Assembly (NCBI GenBank): GCA_025656435.1
Contig: JAHXHT010000065.1
Span: 1 to 10,537 of the forward strand
DNA from: Candidatus Thiodiazotropha sp. (ex Gloverina cf. vestifex)
Lineage (GTDB): Bacteria > Pseudomonadota > Gammaproteobacteria > Chromatiales > Chromatiaceae
Length of the DNA stretch: 10,537 nt
Direction of reading: 5' to 3'
How positions within the stretch are numbered: the first letter of the stretch is position 1; each line of letters opens with the position of its first letter. Shown in pieces: positions 1 through 6,441 of this stretch. Made by a program: the position numbers and the translations under genes. The notes under the pieces are model-generated. The model did no database searches. It saw nothing but the letters and a program-made list of their open reading frames with translations, and was not told the origin of the DNA.

Positions 1-84
1 TTGTTTGCTTCATGGGGTCTATATAATGATTGGCCTAGAATGTGCACCATTATCCCTCAATCGATGGATTCGTTCAGAGCTTCC
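1..84 (-). mobile_element. IS5-family insertion sequence, transposase-proximal end (partial)
   Basis: This is the end of an insertion sequence that continues beyond the left edge. Read on the minus strand it opens at position 84 with the 18-base terminal inverted repeat GGAAGCTCTGAACGAATC (67-84), which recurs in opposite orientation at 10454-10471. A ~53-base untranslated leader follows, with an AT-rich TATATAG stretch that could be a -10 box. Then comes an ATG at 11-13 reading M-K-Q-T before the window ends. From memory, IS5-group transposases often begin MKQ(T/L)-F, and the IS5 repeat begins GGAAGGTGCGAA, so both match in style. The flanking bases 85-88 are TTAG (CTAA on the minus strand), fitting the YTAR target of IS5 elements. 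The element sits in the 3' end of a small heat-shock-like gene. The family call is by resemblance; only four transposase codons are visible. Confidence 0.72.
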
Positions 85-511
85 TTAGTGTATGGCAAGG
101 TAATCACAATCACCCCATCTTCCACCGTCCGCTGCATTGCTTTCGCATCCGCATCAGGCGGGATAGGATGCGCCGGCGCATACTGGATGACGCAGAAGAA
201 AACTGATAACTGCCCCGGTCGCTCCGCTGCTCCACTTGACGGGACTCTTGATTTTGAACCATCAACGTATGACCGCGCGCACTCACTTGAACGGCATCCG
301 GCGTGAGGCCTCGTGTATGTATTCTGAGGACATAGCCATTTTCGTCACGCGTTCTCTCGAATCGCATGCCTCTCTGCACACTAAATGAGTTTGAAGTCGA
401 TGCAGGTCCGTAAGACCTGTGCTGACTGTAGCCACCAGGTGGTTGTGCCTGGAGTGCCGCACTGAGCGACAATAGCATCACTGCACTACTAATGATGGCC
501 GTGACTTTCAT
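57..511 (-). pseudogene. Secreted small heat-shock (Hsp20/alpha-crystallin) protein, frameshifted and IS-interrupted
   Basis: The intact N-terminal frame starts at ATG 509-511, behind a good GAGGAGG ribosome site. Residues 1-22 form a signal peptide (MKVTAI, hydrophobic core, ALQA), so export to the periplasm is likely. From about residue 52 the protein resembles an alpha-crystallin domain: 'YVLRIHTRGLTPDAVQV', a 'GHTLMVQ' strand, then an acidic/basic linker. The frame leaves the family pattern after 'MRRRI' and stops at 110-112. Adding one base near 166-167 restores 'IPIPPDADAKAMQRTVEDG' and then a V-I-V-I-T-L-P ending, which is the classic Hsp20 C-terminal strand and LP motif. The restored frame runs across position 84 into the IS end and stops at 57-59, so its last residues are IS-encoded. 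Family members are holdase chaperones, normally cytosolic; a signal peptide is unusual. The gene is probably non-functional unless the missing base is a sequencing error. Confidence 0.75.
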
Positions 512-591
512 CCTGAACCTCCTCTATTCGTTTTACTCGCTTTCTAGTTTAGCTCAGCCAGGACGGGGAATGATGTCTGATAGTCTCGCCG

Positions 592-1179
592 TTATTCGTC
601 ATGCTCTAGCTGAGTGTTGAGACTCCGCTGGCCCAACAAACTGGGCCAGGCAGCCTTCAAATAGAGGATCATCGACCAGAGCGTCAGAATAGCCGCTACG
701 TAAAGCAGAACAAAGCCCACTGTAAAAATTGGTATGCCGGCAATGGGTTCATCGTAGATCAGCAGCAGAATGGCGACCATCTGTACTGCGGTCTTGAACT
801 TACCAATGATAGAAACCGCCACTTCAGCCCGAGCGCCCAACTCAGCCATCCACTCCCGCAAGGCTGATATAGTGATCTCCCGACCGATAATCACGGCCGC
901 AGGAATAGCCAGTGCCGGTGTTGGGTCTGACTGCACCAGCAATAACAATGCAACCGCCACCATAAGCTTGTCAGCCACAGGATCCAGAAAAGCGCCGAAA
1001 GGTGAGACCTGCCCCCAACGACGTGCCAGATAACCATCGAACCAATCGGTAACAGCGGCAATGGAGAAGACCAGGGCACAACTGAAACGGGCCCACTCCA
1101 CCGGCAGATAGAACAGGAGGACGAATACGGGAATCAAAACAATCCTGAGCAGCGTCAATATGTTGGGAATATTCCACAT
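592..1179 (-). CDS. pgsA: CDP-diacylglycerol--glycerol-3-phosphate 3-phosphatidyltransferase
   Basis: PgsA is an inner-membrane enzyme. It joins CDP-diacylglycerol to glycerol-3-phosphate, giving phosphatidylglycerol phosphate, the committed step to phosphatidylglycerol and cardiolipin. The CDP-alcohol phosphotransferase signature D-x2-D-G-x2-A-R-x8-G-x3-D-x3-D is complete (D45, D48, G49, A52, R53, G62, D66, D70). Several hydrophobic membrane segments follow, and the 'SALREWMAELG' stretch is typical of gammaproteobacterial PgsA. The frame is open to a TTG at 1192-1194 that overlaps the uvrC stop (TTGA). I prefer the ATG at 1177-1179 (MWNIPN...), because the E. coli protein starts at the equivalent place (MQFNIP); this gives 195 residues. 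An AAGGA abuts the TTG directly, and no ribosome site has ideal spacing for either start. The uvrC-pgsA order is conserved in enteric bacteria and implies co-transcription. Confidence 0.93.
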   Translation of the reverse strand: MWNIPNILTLLRIVLIPVFVLLFYLPVEWARFSCALVFSIAAVTDWFDGYLARRWGQVSPFGAFLDPVADKLMVAVALLLLVQSDPTPALAIPAAVIIGREITISALREWMAELGARAEVAVSIIGKFKTAVQMVAILLLIYDEPIAGIPIFTVGFVLLYVAAILTLWSMILYLKAAWPSLLGQRSLNTQLEHDE

Positions 1180-1190
1180 AATCGTGTCAT

Positions 1191-3011
1191 TCAATCCTTA
1201 TCGTGAAAGGCGTGATAGATCTGCTCTGCCAGCACATGGTTGATCCCTTCAACACTGGCAAGATCTTCAACGCCGGCTCTGGTCAACTCCTGCAAACCGC
1301 CAAACTGCTTCAACAACCGCTGTCGACGCTTGGGGCCAATACCAGGGATCTCTTCCAGAACAGACCGTTTGCGACTTTTTGAGCGCCGCTGACGATGGGC
1401 AGTGATGGCGAACCGGTGGGCCTCGTCTCGAATCTGCTGTATCAGGTGCAACGCAGGTGAATCAGGTGGGAGTATAATCGGTGACTTTGCCCCCAACAAG
1501 AAGAGCTGTTCCATACCGGCCTTGCGATCGGCACCTTTGGCTACCCCAACCAGGGTGAGACCGGAGATACCCAGCTCTTGAAGGATACCATCTACCGCCG
1601 TCAGCTGCCCCTTGCCACCGTCAATCAACAAAAGGTCAGGCAGCGCCACTTCTCCTCGCTTGATACGGCGGTAACGGCGTTCCAAGGCCTGGCGCATGGC
1701 AGCATAATCGTCACCTGCGGTAATCCCCTCGATATTGAAACGCCGATAATCGGATTTCAACGGCCCCTGCTCGTTGAAAACGACACATGAAGCTACGGTC
1801 GATTCGCCCTGTGTGTGGCTGATATCGAAACATTCCATCCGCTCAGGCAGCGCTTGTAAGTCAAGGGCCTGCTGGAGCGCCTGTACCCTGCCCTCCATGT
1901 CCATGCGTGCATTAAGCTTTGCCTGAAGTGCAATATCTGCATTGCCCTTGGCCATTTTCAACCATCTCGCCCGCTCTCCCCTCACCCGGCAACTGACACG
2001 CACCCGGTGTTCGGCTTGCCGACTCAGGACCTCCTCTATCAATCCTACGTCTTCGAGGCTTCTGCTGAGAATAATCTCTGAGGGCACCGGCTTCTCCAGA
2101 TAGTATTGTGAGACAAAAGCTGACAGCACGGCCTCATCCGAGGCATTAGGAGGAACCAATGGGTAAAAAGCTTTGTTACCGAGGTTACGTCCTGAACGGA
2201 TAAAGAAAACCTGCAGACAAGCGCTACCGCCCTTTTTGGCCAGAGCAACAATGTCCAGATCTCCACGTTCACCGCTCACATACTGTCGCTCCTGAACGCG
2301 TCTGAGAGTCTGTATCTGATCCCTGTAGATTGCTGCCTGTTCAAACGCATGCGCTTCAGAGGCCCTCTCCATACACTTGACCAGATCATCCACTACCGCA
2401 TTGGTCTTGCCCTCGAGAAACATCACTGCATGGCGCACATCGGCGGCATAGTCTGATGGCTCGACTAGCCCCACACAGGGACCGGTGCATCGCTTAATCT
2501 GATACTGCAGGCAGGCACGTGAACGATTGCGATAAAAACCTTCCTCGCACTGACGCACGGGAAAGAGTTTTTGCAACAATTGCAAGGTATCGCGGGTCGA
2601 TCCGGCACTGGGATAGGGTCCAAAATAGCGTCCTTTGCCGAGTCGGCTGCCACGCCGGAATGAGAGTGCAGGATAATCGAGGTCAGAGGAGAGATAGATA
2701 TAGGGATAGCTTTTATCGTCTCTCAGCAGCACATTATATTTCGGCTTGAGGGACTTGATCAGATGGTTTTCCAGAATCAGAGCTTCTGCTTCTGTGTGAG
2801 TGACGGCAATCTCGATCCGCTGAATTTGAGACACCATCAACTGTATCCGCCGGTTCAGGCTCCTGGTGAAATAGCTGCTGACCCGCTTTTTGAGATTTTT
2901 TGCCTTACCCACATAGAGCACCTGCTCCTCCGCATCGATCATGCGGTAGACACCGGGTCGTGTAGTCAGTGATTCAATAAAGGATTTGTGATCAAAACCG
3001 GATAGAGGCAT
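1191..3011 (-). CDS. uvrC: UvrABC system protein C (excinuclease subunit)
   Basis: UvrC makes both incisions around a DNA lesion after UvrA2B2 recognition and UvrB loading. All domains are present in its 606 residues (about 610 in E. coli). The GIY-YIG nuclease lies at about 15-95 (G20-V-Y, Y33-V-G, Glu in 'LENHLIK' near 81), for the 3' cut. Four cysteines (C155, C167, C175, C179) fit the reported iron-sulfur site. The UvrB-binding UVR helix pair is at about 205-240. The RNase H-like domain for the 5' cut carries D396 ('CFDISHT'), D464 ('LIDGGKGQ') and H532. Tandem helix-hairpin-helix motifs ('IPGIGPKRR' and 'VEGI') occupy about 552-604. No clear ribosome site precedes the ATG at 3009-3011; a TATAAT lies six bases upstream of it, so a leaderless mRNA is possible. 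The gene overlaps or nearly abuts pgsA. Confidence 0.98.
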   Translation of the reverse strand: MPLSGFDHKSFIESLTTRPGVYRMIDAEEQVLYVGKAKNLKKRVSSYFTRSLNRRIQLMVSQIQRIEIAVTHTEAEALILENHLIKSLKPKYNVLLRDDKSYPYIYLSSDLDYPALSFRRGSRLGKGRYFGPYPSAGSTRDTLQLLQKLFPVRQCEEGFYRNRSRACLQYQIKRCTGPCVGLVEPSDYAADVRHAVMFLEGKTNAVVDDLVKCMERASEAHAFEQAAIYRDQIQTLRRVQERQYVSGERGDLDIVALAKKGGSACLQVFFIRSGRNLGNKAFYPLVPPNASDEAVLSAFVSQYYLEKPVPSEIILSRSLEDVGLIEEVLSRQAEHRVRVSCRVRGERARWLKMAKGNADIALQAKLNARMDMEGRVQALQQALDLQALPERMECFDISHTQGESTVASCVVFNEQGPLKSDYRRFNIEGITAGDDYAAMRQALERRYRRIKRGEVALPDLLLIDGGKGQLTAVDGILQELGISGLTLVGVAKGADRKAGMEQLFLLGAKSPIILPPDSPALHLIQQIRDEAHRFAITAHRQRRSKSRKRSVLEEIPGIGPKRRQRLLKQFGGLQELTRAGVEDLASVEGINHVLAEQIYHAFHDKD

Positions 3012-3017
3012 GCGCCA

Positions 3018-3023
3018 ATTATA
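3018..3023 (-). promoter_or_regulatory. Perfect -10 box (TATAAT) close to the uvrC start
   Basis: The minus strand reads TATAAT-TGGCGC-ATG. A start point seven bases below the box would fall on the A of the uvrC start codon, giving a leaderless transcript. No good -35 hexamer is visible 16-18 bases upstream, so this could be a chance match or an activator-dependent promoter. The 76-base gap to the glycosylase gene also holds a 10-base palindrome, CTACATGTAG, at 3075-3084. Confidence 0.35.
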
Positions 3024-3087
3024 CGATATCTGCGCGGACTACATCTCTCGAAATGTTGTGATATCAGTCATGCACTACATGTAGATG

Positions 3088-3729
3088 TCAGTAGCTGGTT
3101 TTCTCATTGAGCAAGGCGTTGACTCGCAGGAAGATGGCATCAAACATCTCTGCCGTCAGGCGGCGCGTTTGTGTGTTGTAACGACTGCAGTGATAAGAGT
3201 CGATCAGACGCAGCTTTTCATTGATCCGATGCTCTCCACCATGGGAAAACGGAAAGGCTTTCTGCCTCAACTCCAATGCCTTGATCACCGCCTTGTGCGC
3301 AATCGAGCCCAACGCCACCACAATGCTATCAGCTGGCATACCCACAAGCTCCTGAACCAGGAAGTCATTGCAGGTATTGATCTCTGCACCCACCGGTTTG
3401 TTTTGCGGTGGCAAACACTTAACGACATTGGTAATGCGACAGTTTTTAAGTATCAGTCCATCATCTGCTGCCCAGGCCTCTGGCTGGTTGGAAAAACCCC
3501 TGTCATAAAGTGTCTGGTAAAGTAAGATCCCAGCGTGGTCCCCGGTGAACGGTCGCCCTGTGGCATTGGCCCCGTGCATACCGGGGGCTAGACCAACGAC
3601 CAAAAGACGGGCGTCAGGATCACCGAAGGGCGCTACAGGTGCCGCATGATAGTCAGGGTGGTCTATTTTGACCTGGCAGAGAAAGTCCGCCAGCCGCTGA
3701 CAACGACGGCAGTTCGGATCGAATGTCAT
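3088..3729 (-). CDS. Family-5 (UDGb-type) uracil-DNA glycosylase
   Basis: This enzyme should remove uracil (and in some relatives hypoxanthine or other deaminated bases) from DNA to start base-excision repair. Motif 1, 'GLAPGMHGANATGRPFTGD' (46-64), is the UDGb form; it lacks the acidic residue that family-4 enzymes have there. Four cysteines, C7, C10, C105 and C120, match the [4Fe-4S] ligand layout of families 4 and 5. The C-terminal active-site loop reads H180-C-S-R-Y-N-T, with 'RRLT' after it, where many relatives have H-P-S-x-x-N. 'GSIAH' at 141-145 is also typical. At 213 residues it is full length. It sits between the uvrY/gacA-type regulator and uvrC, an insertion into the usual uvrY-uvrC-pgsA order that puts two repair pathways side by side. 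No good ribosome site precedes the ATG at 3727-3729. The family call is firm; substrate preference cannot be read from the sequence. Confidence 0.92.
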   Translation of the reverse strand: MTFDPNCRRCQRLADFLCQVKIDHPDYHAAPVAPFGDPDARLLVVGLAPGMHGANATGRPFTGDHAGILLYQTLYDRGFSNQPEAWAADDGLILKNCRITNVVKCLPPQNKPVGAEINTCNDFLVQELVGMPADSIVVALGSIAHKAVIKALELRQKAFPFSHGGEHRINEKLRLIDSYHCSRYNTQTRRLTAEMFDAIFLRVNALLNEKTSY

Positions 3730-3807
3730 CTGTTTTATTGAGTCTTTTGTTGTGAACTGGATAAAGGAATTTATCTTAGAGATTTCTTAGCGAAACTGCA
3801 TGCTGCC

Positions 3808-4455
3808 TTAGTTTGAGGGATTGTCTTTGAGGATACTGTGACGGTAGGCAAGCCGGGTCAACTCCACATCATTCTTGATTCCCAATTTATCGTAGATACG
3901 CTGACGATAAGTACTCACTGTTTTCGGGCTGAGCGAGAGAATATCGGAGATCTCCTGATTCTTCTGCCCTTCAAGAATCTGTAACAGCACCTGCGTCTCC
4001 CGGGATGAGAGCTGTTTAAAGGGGTTATCTACATATCCTTGCCACTCTAGCAGAGTGTGTTTTCTGGCGACCTCAGAGGCGATGTAGTGGTGTCCTTCGT
4101 AGACCGCATGAATGGCTCGTAGCATTTCGTCAGCAGGACACCCCTTCGTGAGAAATCCAACAGCGCCAACCTCGTGAAGCCGACTGGGAAAAGGGTCGTC
4201 ATCAAGCACTGTCAGTGCGATAACCTTGAGTTTCGGATCCATGCGCAGCGCACGACGTGTGGCTTCAATGCCACCCATCCCTGGCATGTTGACATCCATC
4301 AGTATGACATCGACCGAGATTGCTTTGATCAGATCAAGTGCCTCCTCGCCTGTTGACGCCTCCGCAGCAACCTCAATATCGGGTGCATTATCCAAAATTC
4401 CTTTAACTCCGGTCCTGATCAATTCGTGATCATCAACCAGCAGAACACTTATCAT
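3808..4455 (-). CDS. uvrY: Two-component response regulator, UvrY/GacA type
   Basis: This is a DNA-binding response regulator of the NarL/LuxR class. Residues 1-120 form the receiver domain: acidic pocket D8-D9, phospho-acceptor D54 ('LMDVNMPG'), switch T82 and K104 ('LTKG'). Residues 148-205 form the LuxR helix-turn-helix ('LSSRETQVLLQILEGQ...SLSPKTVSTYRQRIYDKL'). Similarity to E. coli UvrY runs end to end ('VLLVDDHEL', 'GHHYIASEVA', 'LSPKTV', 'DVELTRLAYRH'), and the location upstream of uvrC-pgsA is the UvrY/GacA location. In studied relatives a BarA/GacS kinase phosphorylates it and it turns on CsrB/RsmZ-type small RNAs that sequester CsrA/RsmA. No kinase gene is in the window, as is usual. 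A weak GAGAAA ribosome site precedes the ATG at 4453-4455; a hairpin with GGA motifs lies just upstream. Confidence 0.94.
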   Translation of the reverse strand: MISVLLVDDHELIRTGVKGILDNAPDIEVAAEASTGEEALDLIKAISVDVILMDVNMPGMGGIEATRRALRMDPKLKVIALTVLDDDPFPSRLHEVGAVGFLTKGCPADEMLRAIHAVYEGHHYIASEVARKHTLLEWQGYVDNPFKQLSSRETQVLLQILEGQKNQEISDILSLSPKTVSTYRQRIYDKLGIKNDVELTRLAYRHSILKDNPSN

Positions 4456-4468
4456 TGACTATTTCTCA

Positions 4469-4491
4469 TCAGGTTCCATTCCTTCACCTGA
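4469..4491 (-). promoter_or_regulatory. Leader hairpin with two GGA motifs, candidate CsrA/RsmA site
   Basis: On the minus strand TCAGGT and ACCTGA form a six-base stem around the 11-base loop GAAGGAATGGA, ending 13 bases before the uvrY-type start codon. The loop holds two A-N-G-G-A motifs (AAGGA, ATGGA), the form CsrA/RsmA prefers in hairpin loops. This would link the regulator to the pathway it controls. The stem is short and the assignment is inference. Confidence 0.35.
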
Positions 4492-4618
4492 CGCCGGCAG
4501 AAACTTCCATACAGCGAGCTGTCGACGGCACTCAAATCTCAGAGTGGTAATTTACCTGAACTAGCCAGCCACCGCGAGGAACTTTCGCTGGATGTTCACA
4601 CATTTCTCGAACATCTGA

Positions 4619-5119
4619 TTAAATTACTTCCTGAATATCGAAAGTACCTTTAACTTCTTGAGTCGATAGTGAAAATCTATGTCCCTGAGTATTACAGTAG
4701 TTCAGCCATTTAGATAAGAAGAGGTTAATTTTCCAACGCTGCTCCAGGGTAGGGTGACTGCCCCAACGCTGCAGCGGCAAGGCTGATTGGCGCATATCCA
4801 TAACATCCACCTGCTGAAAGTCATGGTAGACCCTGAGTGAGGCATCGGGATCCGGATAGTGCCCGACCACATGGGGGAAAAAATAGGTGAGATGAATGAG
4901 GCTGGTGTAAGGCGTCTGCTCGTAAATTTCCAGGTGTAGATCTATACCCCGCCCAAGACTGGAGAGATGCTTACCCTCCATGAGAGACAAGTCTGGTGCC
5001 AAGCGCAAAAGATGCCGATAGTTTTCCTCACTTTGAGCCTGCACCATTCCCATAGTCGGTGGGCTTAAACTGAGATATCGAAGACTCCAGGGGTAATAGG
5101 GTTTTTTCATGCGAACCAT
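4619..5119 (-). CDS. DUF1249 (YqiB-like) protein of unknown function
   Basis: This 166-residue soluble protein resembles the DUF1249 family, which includes E. coli YqiB. The resemblance is clearest in 'SEENYRHLLRLAPDL' (about 30-44), in 'LHLEIYEQTPYTSLIHLTYFF', where YqiB has a matching 'Y..L.I.E.T.YTT...', in 'DASLRVYHDFQQVDV' and in 'LEQRWKINLFLSKWLNYC'. No signal peptide or membrane segment is seen. In E. coli the family gene lies near nudF and cpdA; here it is separated from those and lies between the response regulator and a thioredoxin. The start is uncertain: ATG at 5117-5119 (MVRMKKP) or ATG three codons later (MKKPYY), neither with a clear ribosome site. Function is unknown for the family, so none is proposed. 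Confidence 0.8.
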   Translation of the reverse strand: MVRMKKPYYPWSLRYLSLSPPTMGMVQAQSEENYRHLLRLAPDLSLMEGKHLSSLGRGIDLHLEIYEQTPYTSLIHLTYFFPHVVGHYPDPDASLRVYHDFQQVDVMDMRQSALPLQRWGSHPTLEQRWKINLFLSKWLNYCNTQGHRFSLSTQEVKGTFDIQEVI

Positions 5120-5175
5120 AAGGGGACTTAGTCATGCTGTAGTCTTCAGGGTACTATCCCCCTATTAACGAAAAA

Positions 5176-5234
5176 AGCCCTAAATAGAAAAACCCTGGAT
5201 GATTAACCAATCATCCAGGGTTTTGATTTAGGCT
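5176..5234 (-). terminator. Strong intrinsic terminator after the thioredoxin gene
   Basis: A perfect 16-base stem, AAAACCCTGGATGATT (5189-5204) with its complement (5209-5224), closes on a four-base loop AACC. An outer pair, AGCCCTAAAT (5176-5185) and ATTTAGGCT (5226-5234), extends it with one bulged base. On the minus strand the stem ends in a T-run and a second T6 lies a little further on. It begins just after the thioredoxin stop at 5247. T-richness on both sides means it could also work in the other direction. Confidence 0.85.
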
Positions 5235-5246
5235 AAAAATCGATGC

Positions 5247-5636
5247 TCAGGCGTCTTGTGTGCCTTGCTGCTCCGCCTCGATCTGCGCTCGCACCTCATC
5301 CATATCCAGTTCACCGGCCTTACCCAGTAGTTCGCGGAAGGCCGACTCCGGCAAGGCGCCTGGTTGAGAAAAAATGATGATATTGTCTCTAAAGATCATC
5401 AATGTGGGGATGGAGCGAACCTGGAAATGCATAGCCAACTCCTGCTCATCTTCCGTATTCACCTTGGCGAAAACGATATCCGGAAAATCCTCCGAGACAC
5501 TTTCGTAGGTAGGTGCAAATGAGCGGCAAGGACCACACCAGGGCGCCCAGAAATCGACGATGACAAAATCACTTTCGGTGATGGTGGATTCAAAATTCTC
5601 TTCGGTCAATTCTACGACAGCCACGTTGAGCCCCAT
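5247..5636 (-). CDS. Thioredoxin-family protein with WCGPC active site
   Basis: This is a single-domain thioredoxin of 129 residues that should reduce disulfides in cytosolic partners, itself being reduced by thioredoxin reductase. The active site is W33-C34-G-P-C37 and the cis-proline is P77 in 'RSIPTLMIF'. The beta-strand 'FVIVDFWAPW' and the 'GALPESAFRELL' C-terminal helix are standard. It has no signal peptide and lacks the extra N-terminal zinc-binding cysteines of TrxC. A charged tail of about 20 residues ('DMDEVRAQIEAEQQGTQDA') extends past the usual thioredoxin end near residue 108; it is glutamate/glutamine rich and probably helical. It is a thioredoxin-like paralogue rather than certainly the main TrxA. 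It appears to be a single-gene unit between the adk terminator and its own terminator. The ribosome site before ATG 5634-5636 is weak. Confidence 0.92.
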   Translation of the reverse strand: MGLNVAVVELTEENFESTITESDFVIVDFWAPWCGPCRSFAPTYESVSEDFPDIVFAKVNTEDEQELAMHFQVRSIPTLMIFRDNIIIFSQPGALPESAFRELLGKAGELDMDEVRAQIEAEQQGTQDA

Positions 5637-5742
5637 GCTTAAGTTGTAAAAATCGGTGGAATAATATCAGAATAGGCTAATAAATGCCTGCAGGATTCGC
5701 ATTCCCGTTTAGCCTTAAAATACCCTCGATCAAACCCCATGT

Positions 5743-5768
5743 AAAAAGGCCGCTTTCAGCAGCCTTTT
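5743..5768 (-). terminator. Intrinsic terminator after adk
   Basis: The stem AAAAGGC (5744-5750) pairs with GCCTTTT (5762-5768); an inner GCT/AGC pair closes a TTC loop past one mismatch. On the minus strand the stem runs into TTTTT (5743-5747). It lies about 30 bases after the adk stop and separates adk from the thioredoxin gene. Confidence 0.7.
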
Positions 5769-5796
5769 ACGCAAAACCATCAAACAATGATCAGGT

Positions 5797-6441
5797 TTAA
5801 CCAAGCCCTTCGAAGATCTCGTCACGAATGTCGCCCACACTCCCAACACCCACGATTCTCACATATTTACAGGCACCCGCCTCAGCTTCTTTAGTATAAA
5901 AGCCAACAAGCGGCTCTGTCTGATCATGGTAAATCTTGAGCCTCGCCTTGACGGTCTCTTCCTGATCATCATCACGCTGAATCAGGTCTTCTCCTGTCTC
6001 GTCATCCTTGCCTTCTACCTTGGGTGGGTTAAAAACAAGATGGTAAGTACGGCCAGAAGCCAGATGTACCCGGCGACCAGACATGCGGCTGATGATTTCT
6101 TCATCGGGCACGTCTATCTCGACCACGGCATCAACGGGAACCCCTGCAGCCTTGAGTGATTCGGCCTGGGGAATGGTGCGGGGGAAGCCATCGAACAGAT
6201 AGCCGTTTTGACAGTCATCATCCTTAATCCGCTCTTTGACCATACCCATGATGATATCGTCTGAAACCAAACCGCCCTCGTCCATTATTTTCTTCGCCGC
6301 GACACCCAGGTCGGTGCCCGCTTTGACGTGTGCTCGCAACATATCACCAGTGGAAATCTGTGGAATGTTATATTTTTCTTTGATGTAGTTTGCCTGAGTA
6401 CCCTTTCCGGCACCTGGCCCGCCAAGCAGAATGATACGCAT
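5797..6441 (-). CDS. adk: Adenylate kinase
   Basis: Adenylate kinase catalyses ATP + AMP = 2 ADP in the cytosol and is essential for nucleotide balance. The 214 residues match the E. coli length. The P-loop is G7-G-P-G-A-G-K-G-T15. The AMP-binding region includes 'STGDMLRA' (30-37) and 'DGFPRT' (84-89). The LID domain (about 122-159) has 'GRRVHLASGRTYH' and 'DLIQRDDD' and no zinc-binding cysteines, as in the Gram-negative form. The late arginine in 'VKARLKIYHDQT' is also present. A GGGAG ribosome site lies about nine bases before the ATG at 6439-6441. The htpG-adk order is that of E. coli, but here a strong terminator and a ~270-base gap separate them, so adk probably has its own promoter. 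Confidence 0.98.
   Translation of the reverse strand: MRIILLGGPGAGKGTQANYIKEKYNIPQISTGDMLRAHVKAGTDLGVAAKKIMDEGGLVSDDIIMGMVKERIKDDDCQNGYLFDGFPRTIPQAESLKAAGVPVDAVVEIDVPDEEIISRMSGRRVHLASGRTYHLVFNPPKVEGKDDETGEDLIQRDDDQEETVKARLKIYHDQTEPLVGFYTKEAEAGACKYVRIVGVGSVGDIRDEIFEGLG

Noticed and set aside
1..306. A 101-codon plus-strand open frame at the left edge
   Set aside because: It runs antisense through the IS end and the chaperone gene, has no ribosome site and its protein resembles nothing.
3760..3775. GATAAA-TTCC-TTTATC hairpin as a terminator between the regulator and the glycosylase
   Set aside because: The stem is six A/T-rich pairs and no T run follows it on the minus strand.
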